64,000 nucleotides of DNA, from contig JAIOJX010000001.1 of the NCBI GenBank assembly GCA_022376925.1, forward strand, positions 34,814,170 to 34,878,169. The letters are read 5' to 3'. The translations under genes were made by a program, and so were the position numbers. Under the pieces are notes generated by a model. The model had not been told where the DNA came from. It did not search any database and saw only the letters and a program-made list of their open reading frames with translations. Positions 46,806-56,492 of this stretch are shown here, piece by piece. Source of the stretch: Tragulus kanchil. Taxonomy: Eukaryota > Chordata > Mammalia > Artiodactyla > Tragulidae. How positions within the stretch are numbered: position 1 is the stretch's first letter; each line of letters opens with the position of its first letter.

Positions 46806-47390
46806 GCTAAGGACTTACTACTACCATTTTGCTACCTGTTATATGACTGTTTTGTAGGTCTATTACTCCTTACTTCTTATCTTTCTGTCTTCCTTTGTGA
46901 TTTAATGACATTTTTAGCTTTGTGCTTCAACTCCTTTATCATTTGTGTAACTACTACAGGAGTTTTCTTGGCATGTGGCTACCATAATGCTTTCATAAGA
47001 TATCTTACAACACCCTATTTTAGGCTTATAACAACTGAAATTTGGTAACATTCCTAAACTTCACACCTTTACACTGTTTTGACACTTTAGGTTATTGATG
47101 TTATAATTTATCTATGCTTTATATTATGTATCCAATAATAAATTATAGTAGTCATGCTTATTTTTAACACATTTGCTTTTATATACTTCAATTGTAAGTG
47201 AATTACACAGTGCCATTCCAATATTGGAGAATTTGATTTTGATTACATATTTACTCTTAGTAGTGAGTTTTACACTGATGTTCATATGTTTCTATGATAT
47301 TAATTAGCATCTTTTTATTTCTGCCTGAAGAGCTCCCTTTGGCATCTCTTGTAAGACAGGTTAATCTGATTATTTTTAAAAAAAATATGT

Positions 47391-48260
47391 ATAGGACAAG
47401 ATTGTTAGGATTAACAGTGAGTTTTATTTGCTGATGATTCCCTAAGCTATTTTAAAGTATTTATTTTTTCTGTTTTACTTAATAATATGGTGTCAATCAA
47501 TATAATCCACATATAAACTAAAGCTCCTTGGGATCCTCAATAATTTTTAAAAGTACAAAAGTCTTCTAAGACCAAAAGTTTGAGGACCACTGCTCTAGGT
47601 GAATGTCAAGCACACACATGAGCTGGCTATCTAGGATACCTTCTACGCCCTAGAAAAACAAGATACTAGACAAAAATCTATGACATGGGTTTGCATGGAG
47701 GGAAACTGGAGTGAAGCTTGGGATGTCTAACTGGGTCCCAGTGTCTGAGCTACTGCTGATTATAGTGTGTGCATAAGCTAAGTGTCTGTGATACTTAGAG
47801 ATTCAGAAGGACAATATATTACAAGAAACACAATGACAGATCTGCTGACAGATCTGTTGGAGTAAGGGTCAGGACAGTTTCTTGTGTTCCATGGTTAGAG
47901 ACGTTACCAATGATAGGACATTGGGTGAGTCATTTTCACTCTATGGGTCCAAACTGATCACTAGGTTGAAACTGGGGAGCCTTCTAGATGTTCTGGAGCA
48001 TTGTGGAAATCTACAAAATCCCAGCTGGGAAAACAATCTAAGTTCTCAGAAGTGTAGGAAGAAAGGAAGAAACTGTTAAAGCCAAAGAATTAGTTTAAGT
48101 ATGCATGGAAAAGCTTAACAAAACAAAAAGAAAATTGCATTCTGTTGCTTACTCTGATGTACTGATAGGAAAAAAAGAAGGAGCTCTGTTGGGGACAAGG
48201 TCATCATTAACTCTATTAATAATGTTACTTATTGAAGTCCATTGGTGCAATACTGAGGTC
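47391..48260. other. Intergenic DNA with a hAT-like remnant
   Basis: CCAAAAGTTTGAGGACCACT near 47571 looks like the end of a MER-type hAT MITE. The rest is unrecognised. Confidence 0.45.
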
Positions 48261-48464
48261 ACCTAAAATAACAAGCCTCCTGTTTTCTACAGAACTATGG
48301 AAAATCAATAGCATCCAGTTGTGTGAGAAAATTATGTTCTGACTATTCTCATTTTCTTGACACCTAAAATAACATGCCTCCTCTTTCCTACAGAATTATG
48401 GAAAATCACTAGCATCCAGCTGTGTCAGAGGCAAATTATGTTCCTACTATTCTCACTTTCTTGG
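48261..48464 (+). repeat. Old 101-bp tandem duplication
   Basis: Unit 1 begins ACCTAAAATAACAAGCCTCC at 48261 and unit 2 begins ACCTAAAATAACATGCCTCC at 48362. They differ at about 10% of positions and by small indels, the decay expected of a genuine old event. Confidence 0.88.
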
Positions 48465-49164
48465 GAATAATTTGGTTTTTTAATCCTTTCATTTGCTTGA
48501 GGTTATTTTTAGTCACTGCCCACACAGGAGTTGTTTTAAATTTATTAGGAAAAGATAACATGGATCTAATTCGCAAATACACTCTCATCTGGATTTTTTT
48601 TTGCACCTAGGAGATCTGCAGGAAAAAAACAAGAGAAAAGAATCTGATTCCATTTTTTTTAATGGTAGCATCTAATTTCTAGCCCATTCTTTGCACTCAA
48701 CAATTGAATTTTTTACTCTTTGTCCACTCATTAACCAGTAGATACTTACTGACAACTCACCAGTGGCAAAAGGGTAGTAAGAGATAACATGATAAATGTA
48801 ATAGAGCGTTTCAGGGTAATGAAAATAATGATGTAACAGCTAGGCTGCCACTTTACAGCTGTGCAACCTTGAGCAACTGACTTTATCTCTGAAAGTTTCT
48901 TTTAGAGAATATGAATGAAAGTGGTGGAATAAGATGCCATAAAGTGTTTAGCACAGTGCTTGACACATGGAAGACAACTAAGAAATCCTACTTTGCCCTC
49001 AATCCTGCTTTTCTGCTCTGATTACTACACCTCTTGGTACTTGAGGAACACAAAATGTATCTCCAAGATCAAGTTCTATTGTGAACAGAATAAGCACATT
49101 ACATTATTGTCCTTAACATATAGGCAGATACACAACACCCCAGGAAAGGCACATTAAGTGGAAC
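48465..49164. other. Intergenic DNA with an inverted MIR
   Basis: ACAGCTGTGCAACCTTGAGC and GTGTTTAGCACAGTGCTTGA (about 48830-48965) are MIR in reverse. Nothing else recognised. Confidence 0.5.
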
Positions 49165-49425
49165 AATTAAGCCTGTGAACCACAACTCTTAAGCCTGAGC
49201 TCTAGAGCCTTGGAGCCATAACTATTGAGCCCATGTGCCACAACTATTGAAGCCTGTGTGCCCTAGAGCCTGAGTTCCACGACAAGAGAGGTCATCACAA
49301 CAAGAAGCCTGCTCACCTCAACTAGAGAGTAGCCCCCACTCCCTGCAACTAGAGAAGAGCCTGTGGCAGCAGTGAAAACCCAGAAGAGCCAAAAATAAAT
49401 AAATAAATAATTTTGTTAAAAAAAG
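49165..49425 (+). mobile_element. CHR-type SINE (distal part)
   Basis: CCTGTGTGCCCTAGAGCCTG, AGAGTAGCCCCCACTCCCTG and AATAAATAAATAAATAATTT follow the ruminant CHR distal consensus; the tRNA head is missing. Confidence 0.82.
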
Positions 49426-50768
49426 AAAAGGCAGAAGAACCAGAGATCAAATTGCCAGCATCCATTGAATCATAGAAAGAGCGAGGGAATTCCAGAAAAA
49501 TATCTACTTCTGCTTCACTGATTATACTAAAGCCTTTGACTGTGTGGATCACGACAGACTGTGGAAAATTCTTAAAGAGATGGGACTACCAGACCACCTT
49601 ACCTGCCTCCTGTGAAACCTGTATGCAGGACAAAAAGCAACCGTTAGAACTGGACATGGAACAACAGACTGGTTCAAAACTGGGAAAGGAGGAAGTCAAG
49701 GCTATATCTTGTCAACCTGTTTATTTAACTTATATGCAGAGCACATCATGTGAAATACCAGCCGGAATGAAGCAGAAGCTGAAATCAAGACTGCTGGGAG
49801 AAATATCAATAACCTCAGATACACTGATGACACCACCCTCATGGCAGAAAGTGAAGAGGAACTACAGAGCCTCCTGATGAAGATGAGAGTGGAAAGTGAA
49901 AAAGATGGGCTAGGGGATTCCCTGGTGGTCCAGTAGTTAAGAATTTGCCTTGGAATGCAAGGAACGCCAGTTCCAGGAAGAACCCACATGCTGTGGGGCA
50001 ACTAAACCCAACCCCTGTAACTAGAGAGTAGCCCCTGCTTGCTGCAGCTAGAGAAAAGCCCACGCAGGGATGAAGCACAGCCAAAATAAATGTAAAAATT
50101 TAAAAAAAGACGGCCTAAAACCCAACATTCAAAAAACGAAGACCATGGCATCTGGTCCCATCACTTCATAGCAAATAGATGAGCAAACAATGGAAAGTCA
50201 AACTTTATCTTCTGGGGCTCCAAAATCACTGCAGATGGCGACTGCAGCCATGCAATTAAAAGATGCTTTTTCCTTGGAAGAAAAGTCATGACAAACCTGG
50301 ACAGCATATTAAAAAGCAGAGACATCACTTTGCTGACAGAAGTCCATATCGTCAAAGCTATGGTTTTCCCAGTAGTCTTAAGAGTTGGACCATAAAGAAG
50401 GCTGAGAGCTGAAGACTTGATGCCTTCAAACTATGGTGTTGGAGAAAACTCTTGAGTCCTATGGACTGCAAGATCAAAGCAGTCAATCCTAAAGGAAATC
50501 AACCCTGAATATTCATTGAAAAGAATGATGCTGAAATACTTTGGCCACCTGACGTGAAGAGATGGCTCAATAGAAAAGACCCTGATGCTGGGAAAGGCAG
50601 AGGGCAGAAGGTGAAGAGAGTGGATGAGATGGTTGGATGACATCACTGAGTCAATGGACACGAATTTGAGCAAGTTCTGAGAGATGGTGAAGGACAGGGA
50701 AGACTGGCAAGCCACAGTTTGTGGGGTACCAAAGAGTCGGACATGACTGTGCAACTAAACTGAACTGA
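49426..50768 (+). mobile_element. 5'-truncated BovB LINE
   Basis: Starts AAAGGCAGAAGAACCAGAGA. It shows RT text ACTAAAGCCTTTGACTGTGT, then a YTDD-like block near 49823 (ACACTGATGAC), and ends GCAACTAAACTGAACTGAGA. Several frameshifts; no full frame. Confidence 0.9.
49910..50107 (+). mobile_element. CHR-type SINE nested in BovB
   Basis: GATTCCCTGGTGGTCCAGTA head to an A-rich tail; target repeats AAAAGATGGGCTA and AAAAGACGGCCTA flank it. Confidence 0.88.
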
Positions 50769-50970
50769 GAGACAATAGGGAACGCTGGGAAGGAGGAATT
50801 ACAAAGGGGTATATGAAAAAACTTTTGGAGGTGATGGATGTTTGCTCTCTTGATTATGCTGATAGCTTCTTGGCTGTATAGGTACATTAAAACTTATCAA
50901 ATTGTATACTTATAATATGTATGGTTTGATATATGTTGATTACATCTCAATAAAACTATTAAATAAAAAA
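50769..50970 (+). mobile_element. L1 3'UTR fragment
   Basis: TTTTGGAGGTGATGGATGTT, ACTTATCAAATTGTATACTT and ACATCTCAATAAAACTATTA are typical old L1 3' end text. Confidence 0.75.
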
Positions 50971-51039
50971 GCATGGGGTATACATGTATAATATTAAATT
51001 GGAAAGATAACTGAAAGGACAAAAAGGCAAATTACAGAA

Positions 51040-51160
51040 TGTCATCCGTGTCTGACTCTTTTCGATGCTATGGACTTTAGCCCATCAGGCTCCTCTGTCC
51101 ATGGAATTCTCCAGGCAAGAATACTGGAGTGGGTTGGCCAGTTCCTTCTCCAAGCTGCAG
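51040..51160 (-). mobile_element. Bov-tA SINE fragment
   Basis: CATCCGTGTCTGACTCTTTT to GGAGTGGGTTGGCCAGTTCC in reverse orientation; head missing. Confidence 0.85.
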
Positions 51161-51970
51161 AATACTGTAGTCTTATTTTTCTAAGAGAATATATTCATGC
51201 ACATCCTTTATTGAGAGGATACGCAGTGAAAGATTATGGTACTATACAATAAGTGTTAACACAAGAAAAATATTAAAAGATTCAAAAATATTTGTAGAAG
51301 TCTATTTATTGATATGGAATGATGATCACAATATATAGTCAGCAGAGATTGGGGAGAGGCAAGTTACAAACATTATTTACAGTATGGTCGTTTCAGTTTC
51401 TTGACTGTTTAACAATCTCAAAGCATTTAACCCAGTATTTGTACACCCTGAGACATTCTCTTCAACTCAGACCAGGGGTTGAAATCCCCACGAGTTTTAG
51501 AAAACAGCTATAGCCCAAAAGTCCTGGGAATGCTTTCTGGCCCATACACTTTCAGGAATCACTATCATGTAGACTGAGGCATCAGCTTGTCTCCTAGCTT
51601 TTCTGTTTTGTGGGAAGCTGCAGTTCTTGGCCAGGGCCTAAATTTCTCCAGTTAAGTTTATCCCCTGCAATTATAACTGGTACAAACGCAGACAGTAGGC
51701 CTGCCTACTAGTAAAAGAACTGTTTATCTTTTCATATGACTCACAGGAGAATACATAACAAATGGTAAACAAATTAAGGTATAGTTTTCCAAGGAGGAAG
51801 AAAACAACTATCTTTTCAAATGTAAGGTATAACACAATGTACAGAATACTTCCAGTTCTTTGTTGGGGGGAGGGGGGTACATACAGGTTGAGGACGATAA
51901 GGACATACAGCAAATTTCAGCTGTTTGACTCCAAATCTACATCTCCATTCAACAGTTTGGGGCACCTACT
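51161..51970. other. Unique intergenic DNA
   Basis: A short G-run (GGGGGGAGGGGGG at about 51864) is the only notable text. CAGAATACTGTAGTCTTATT at 51167 recurs, slightly altered, at 52114, next to related Bov-tA fragments. Confidence 0.45.
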
Positions 51971-51984
51971 GTTTGCCAGGCGAG

Positions 51985-52115
51985 TTGCAGAATGTCATAG
52001 TCACTCATGTCTCTTTTCGATGCTATGGACTGTAGCCCACCAGGCTCTTCTATCCATGGAATTCTTCAGGCAAGAATACTGGAGTGGGTTGCCAGTTCCT
52101 TCTCCAAGTTTCAGA
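51985..52115 (-). mobile_element. Bov-tA SINE fragment
   Basis: TGCTATGGACTGTAGCCCAC to GGAGTGGGTTGCCAGTTCCT in reverse. Its similarity to 51040-51160 extends a little past the SINE, hinting at an older local duplication. Copy at 53077-53206. Confidence 0.85.
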
Positions 52116-53076
52116 ACACTGTAGTTTTATTTTTCTAAGAGAATATATTTATATTTATTTGCCAGTTCAACTCCATACACATTCATCCTAGACTTCTTCT
52201 AACTACAGCAATGTTTAGCCAAATACCTAATGGACGTGTGCATTTAGAGGAAGTTAAGAATTGCAAGACTGGCAGGAGCACTATCTACAGTAAAATTTAA
52301 TCATTAAAACCAGTCTGGGAGCCTTGAAAGCCACCACACAAAAAAGCAGAAGAGGATTATGATCTTGTGCAGTTAAGAGTGGGTTTTGGTATCAGACAAA
52401 ACAGCTATGCCACTTGCCTGCCATGGAAATCTAGGAAAAATGATTTAATCCCCCCTAATTCTCATTGGAGGTGATCTAGACGAATGAGTTATAATCATAA
52501 AAATACACCAGTACATAGCTCAGAGAACGACTGTTGAGAAGAGGAAACCTGTAGTTACGTAGTGTCAGCACAGTATCTGACTTAAGAGTAGGTACTTAGG
52601 AAATGTTTCCTCCCTACACCTACCTCTTTTCTCTTCTGTATGACTTGACAGAAATAAAATAGCCAAAAATATGAGCTATAAATGTAGCAGCAAATTACAA
52701 AATGAATATTACATTATCTGAGATTCAGGGCCATTTGTGTGTTGTAGAATGAGTTATCTGATGCAGGTTGAATAGCGGGGAAAATAATTTTTCTTAAACA
52801 GCCTGTAGCAAATTTGCCTTTACATATTGAGAACGCACATTTGGCAATAAGCATGTGTGTGTATACATGTATGTATGTGTGTATATATATGTGTATTGTT
52901 AGATATCTTTTTGTGTGTATATGCCTTGTTTCTGCAACTAGATTATAAATTCAAGGATATTATCTTTTTTAATCATTTGAAGCTGCAAACATATCTAAGC
53001 AGATACTAATGAACAAGTTTAGCTTACTTACGATACACCAGCTTGCTATCTTAAATTACCTGTTTGCCAGGCGAGT

Positions 53077-53206
53077 TGCAGAATGTCATAGTCACTCATG
53101 TCTCTTTTCGATGCTATGGACTGTAGCCCACCAGGCTCTTCTATCCATGGAATTCTTCAGGCAAGAATACTGGAGTGGGTTGCCAGTTCCTTCTCCAAGT
53201 TTCAGA
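53077..53206 (-). mobile_element. Duplicate of the Bov-tA fragment at 51985-52115
   Basis: Identical partner from duplication 14. Confidence 0.85.
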
Positions 53207-54147
53207 ACACTGTAGTTTTATTTTTCTAAGAGAATATATTTATATTTATTTGCCAGTTCAACTCCATACACATTCATCCTAGACTTCTTCTAACTACAGC
53301 AATGTTTAGCCAAATACCTAATGGACGTGTGCATTTAGAGGAAGTTAAGAATTGCAAGACTGGCAGGAGCACTATCTACAGTAAAATTTAATCATTAAAA
53401 CCAGTCTGGGAGCCTTGAAAGCCACCACACAAAAAAGCAGAAGAGGATTATGATCTTGTGCAGTTAAGAGTGGGTTTTGGTATCAGACAAAACAGCTATG
53501 CCACTTGCCTGCCATGGAAATCTAGGAAAAATGATTTAATCCCCCCTAATTCTCATTGGAGGTGATCTAGACGAATGAGTTATAATCATAAAAATACACC
53601 AGTACATAGCTCAGAGAACGACTGTTGAGAAGAGGAAACCTGTAGTTACGTAGTGTCAGCACAGTATCTGACTTAAGAGTAGGTACTTAGGAAATGTTTC
53701 CTCCCTACACCTACCTCTTTTCTCTTCTGTATGACTTGACAGAAATAAAATAGCCAAAAATATGAGCTATAAATGTAGCAGCAAATTACAAAATGAATAT
53801 TACATTATCTGAGATTCAGGGCCATTTGTGTGTTGTAGAATGAGTTATCTGATGCAGGTTGAATAGCGGGGAAAATAATTTTTCTTAAACAGCCTGTAGC
53901 AAATTTGCCTTTACATATTGAGAACGCACATTTGGCAATAAGCATGTGTGTGTATACATGTATGTATGTGTGTATATATATGTGTATTGTTAGATATCTT
54001 TTTGTGTGTATATGCCTTGTTTCTGCAACTAGATTATAAATTCAAGGATATTATCTTTTTTAATCATTTGAAGCTGCAAACATATCTAAGCAGATACTAA
54101 TGAACAAGTTTAGCTTACTCACGATACACCAGCTTGCTATCTTAAAT

Positions 54148-54386
54148 TTTAAAAAGCTCTCCATCAACACAAGATAATATCCGACAGATGTTTTCAACTG
54201 ACAATGAAACACTGACACCCCAAAATGGTTTAGCTCTGAGCTAGACTGTCACAGGTAATATTGTGTTAAAGATGTAACTTACAACATGCACACGGTAATA
54301 ATCAAAACACTATGCACGGCTCTTTGGGGACAGCCTATCAGAGTGTGTAGATTGTTCAAAGCATTCTTTTTTATCTCTAGATCATC
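54148..54386 (-). other. Probable GPRASP3 3'UTR
   Basis: Unique DNA directly 3' of the GPRASP3 stop. The nearest poly(A)-like signal in sense is ATTAAA at 54058-54063, about 325 bases past the stop; the true end cannot be set from sequence. Confidence 0.4.
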
Positions 54387-56342
54387 TTACATTGTTTCGA
54401 TGATCCCTTTAACTTCACGGAAAATGGCCATGAGTGTAGTATAGCTCGAGTGATCAATAACTACAATTGAGCCCTTTCTGATATGCTCCTTTATGTTAAT
54501 AAATATGGCCACAGCAGTAACAAGATTGGCTTTTGCCTCTTTTTGGTTAAAGATGAGTTTTAATGCTGCTAGTGATTCTGTATTGGTCATGTCTCTGGCT
54601 GCAGTTGGATTTTCAGACATATTCAGAAGTACTTTCAAAACAAGATTTCTGGTTTTACGATTTCCCAGGGACAGCAAATGGAAAAGTTCTGAAAAGTAAC
54701 TGGCAACAATGTGGTGATGGTTAGAATCAGTAGTCAGTTGCCCTAGTATCTTTAATCCAGATTGCTGTCCAGGTGAATTCAAGGGAAAAGACATGGTTTC
54801 CTTACACATATGCTTCACATGTAATTCAACCTTGCGTTGTCTCTCATCCCCAGAAGGGGGATTCAAAGTAATGACAGCCTTTTTTCTCATTTCAGAGGAA
54901 GGAAAACTGAGCAAGCTTTCAATAAGTGTCACTACACCCACTTCATTAATGAACTCTTGGGCAAACGGATGAACATTAATGATCCCCATTGCAATTTGAG
55001 CTATTTTATGAATGAGAGGATCCGTAGTTGACTTAAGTAAGGTAATAAGTCTTTCAAACTCCTCAGAATCCATGTAGCATTCCATTTTGCAAGGGCAAGC
55101 AAATGGCTTAATCCCATTCACCTCCCTGATTCGGATCTGGCGTCTAATCTCCTCTATGGTCTGGGTGCAAGGATCAGAACCAAATGGGAACTCAGAGACA
55201 GACTGTGAGCTTGGGGGAGGGCTCCTGGAAGGGCATGCCGCTGTTGCCGCAGACGAAGAACGGGTATGTTCCTCAGCAGAGCCCAGCACAACATATGAAG
55301 GAGGCTTTTTCTCAAATGCAACTTGAGATCTAAAGCCTAACACTGCTGGAGTTACAGCAGGAGCTTTGGGCCAGATAGTCACCTCAGACCAGTCCTTTGG
55401 CCTATCTTTTTCATTAATTTCATCCACAGGCTGGGGCTTAATTATCCTGCTCACAGGTCTAGGGTTAGGATCAAAACTAGTTTCATCTCCATCCCAAAAC
55501 CAGCTCCCAATAACGTTCTCCTCCTCCTCCTCCTCAGCCCCTTGCCTAGCCTTACAGCTGGTCCCAGCCACAGGCTCCAACTTCTCAGCACAGGATGGGG
55601 GACCAGTATCAGCTTTACCTTCATCCTTAGCACTGAAACATTTACCAGCCTCTTCTCCATCCCAGAACCATGAACCAACATTGGCTTCTTCCCCAGCCCC
55701 AAACCAGGTATCAGTATGAGTCTTATCTTTACATGTAGACCTGGACTCAGCACTAGCCTGAGCCGCAGAACAAAACCAAGATGCTCTAGTGGCTTCATCT
55801 TCAGCTTTGGGACGGACGTCTGCCAGAGCTCCTTCTTTCATCTCAGTGGCAATCTTGTTCTTAGACGCTGCCCTCACTGCATCTGCCCGAGGCCCTGACT
55901 TGGCTGTTGCTTTGGCCTGGGTCTTGGCTGCACCAGGAGCCTCCCTCTTTCCTTCAGCTGACTTGGCTGCACCAGGAGCCTCTTTCTTTCCTTCAGCTGA
56001 CCTGGCTGCACCAGAAGCCTTAGCCTCCCTCTTTCCTTCAGCTGACTTGGCTGCACCAGGAGCCTCTCTCCTTCCTTCAGCTGACCTGGCTGCACCAGGA
56101 GCCTTAGCCTCCCTCTTTCCTTCAGCTGATCTGGCTGCACCAGGAGCCTCTCTCTTTCCTTCAACTGACTTGGCTGCACCAGGAGCCTTAGCCTCTCTCT
56201 TTCCTTCAGCTGATCTGGCTACACCAGGAGCCTTAGTCTCCCTCTTTCCTTCAGATTCTACAACAGCTCTTTTTTCAGTTTTTGCCTTCTTTTTACTCTC
56301 ATTCTTTCTATTCCTATTCCTTCTACTCTTAGCCCCAGCCAT
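54387..56342 (-). CDS. GPRASP3: GPRASP3 (BHLHB9, p60TRP): GASP-family armadillo-like protein
   Basis: The 651-residue frame is recognised from its C-terminal two thirds, which agree closely with GPRASP3: KPFACPCKMECYMDSEEFE near residues 412-430, NPPSGDERQR near 494-503, and the end IFREVKGIIETM. The family binds G-protein-coupled receptor tails and affects receptor trafficking; GPRASP3 is linked to neuronal survival. Layout: basic start (residues 5-25), an A/G/E/K-rich repeat (31-142), GASP SWFW motifs at 224-227 and 280-283 with weaker TWFG (212) and SWFC (188), an acidic run (270-275), and an armadillo-like domain from about 395 to the end. The human protein is, as I recall, about 547 residues; the excess is mostly the repeat. 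The ATG has A at -3 and G at +4. The coding region is one exon, as usual for ARMCX/GPRASP genes. I see no bHLH domain despite the old name. Confidence 0.95.
   Translation of the reverse strand: MAGAKSRRNRNRKNESKKKAKTEKRAVVESEGKRETKAPGVARSAEGKREAKAPGAAKSVEGKREAPGAARSAEGKREAKAPGAARSAEGRREAPGAAKSAEGKREAKASGAARSAEGKKEAPGAAKSAEGKREAPGAAKTQAKATAKSGPRADAVRAASKNKIATEMKEGALADVRPKAEDEATRASWFCSAAQASAESRSTCKDKTHTDTWFGAGEEANVGSWFWDGEEAGKCFSAKDEGKADTGPPSCAEKLEPVAGTSCKARQGAEEEEEENVIGSWFWDGDETSFDPNPRPVSRIIKPQPVDEINEKDRPKDWSEVTIWPKAPAVTPAVLGFRSQVAFEKKPPSYVVLGSAEEHTRSSSAATAACPSRSPPPSSQSVSEFPFGSDPCTQTIEEIRRQIRIREVNGIKPFACPCKMECYMDSEEFERLITLLKSTTDPLIHKIAQIAMGIINVHPFAQEFINEVGVVTLIESLLSFPSSEMRKKAVITLNPPSGDERQRKVELHVKHMCKETMSFPLNSPGQQSGLKILGQLTTDSNHHHIVASYFSELFHLLSLGNRKTRNLVLKVLLNMSENPTAARDMTNTESLAALKLIFNQKEAKANLVTAVAIFINIKEHIRKGSIVVIDHSSYTTLMAIFREVKGIIETM
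55917..56252 (-). repeat. Coding minisatellite: eight 13- or 15-residue units in GPRASP3
   Basis: Residues 31-142 are eight units of the form EGKREAKAPGAAKSA (15) or EGKREAPGAAKSA (13), differing by loss of AK before APG. The long form is used in units 1, 2, 4 and 6 and the short form in 3, 5, 7 and 8, so they alternate in the middle. At DNA level the units are nearly identical, which favours length change by slippage or unequal exchange. Confidence 0.93.
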
Positions 56343-56492
56343 ACTTGAAGCTCAGTTATACAGAGAGCTCTACACAGTCTAGGCCTTGGTTCTCAATATG
56401 TCCCAGGTCAGTGTCCTAATATTCTTTCACTGGGTTGAAGGTGATGAACTTCTGTTACTCCAAAGCCACCACAGCTATCAGTGGAGACAGAC
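56343..56492 (-). other. 5'UTR part of the GPRASP3 coding exon, with splice acceptor
   Basis: In sense orientation TTTTCTTCTTCCACCTCAG ends at 56493 and is a strong pyrimidine-tract acceptor. The exon would start at 56492, 150 bases before the ATG. No upstream ATG changes the reading frame choice as far as I can see. Confidence 0.6.

Larger units (their letters stand above)
40215..47390 (-). mobile_element. Old L1 (antisense), host to many later insertions
   Basis: Pieces of reverse-strand L1 ORF2 flank every insertion: TTTGTTCATAGTTGTCTCTT (40340) before the mariner, TTTCATGGTGTCAGTCATAA after it, CATGTACTTGGGAATTTCCC (43157), TCAAATTAATTGTTTCCTTA (44847), TCTTCTTGATAGACTGACTC (45205). Insertions are a mariner, a MER1-type element, and Bov-tA copies. 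Duplications 12 and 13 lengthen it. 46806-47390 is its continuation. Confidence 0.72.
51971..54147 (+). repeat. Tandem direct duplication 14 (1091 bp)
   Basis: Copy A 51971-53061, copy B 53062-54147, both starting GTTTGCCAGGCGAGTTGCAG. Nearly identical, including the TG/TA microsatellite at about 52853-52900 and its partner at 53944-53990. Copy B ends about 240 bases past the GPRASP3 stop codon, so the 3'UTR may look longer than it is. Confidence 0.95.

Noticed and set aside
51862..51880. G-quadruplex at the G-rich run
   Set aside because: Only two long G runs are present, short of the four needed for a standard intramolecular quadruplex motif, and no regulatory context is visible.
54387..56342. 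A basic helix-loop-helix domain, as implied by the alias BHLHB9
   Set aside because: No segment shows the spacing of a basic region followed by two amphipathic helices; the recognisable domain is armadillo-like.
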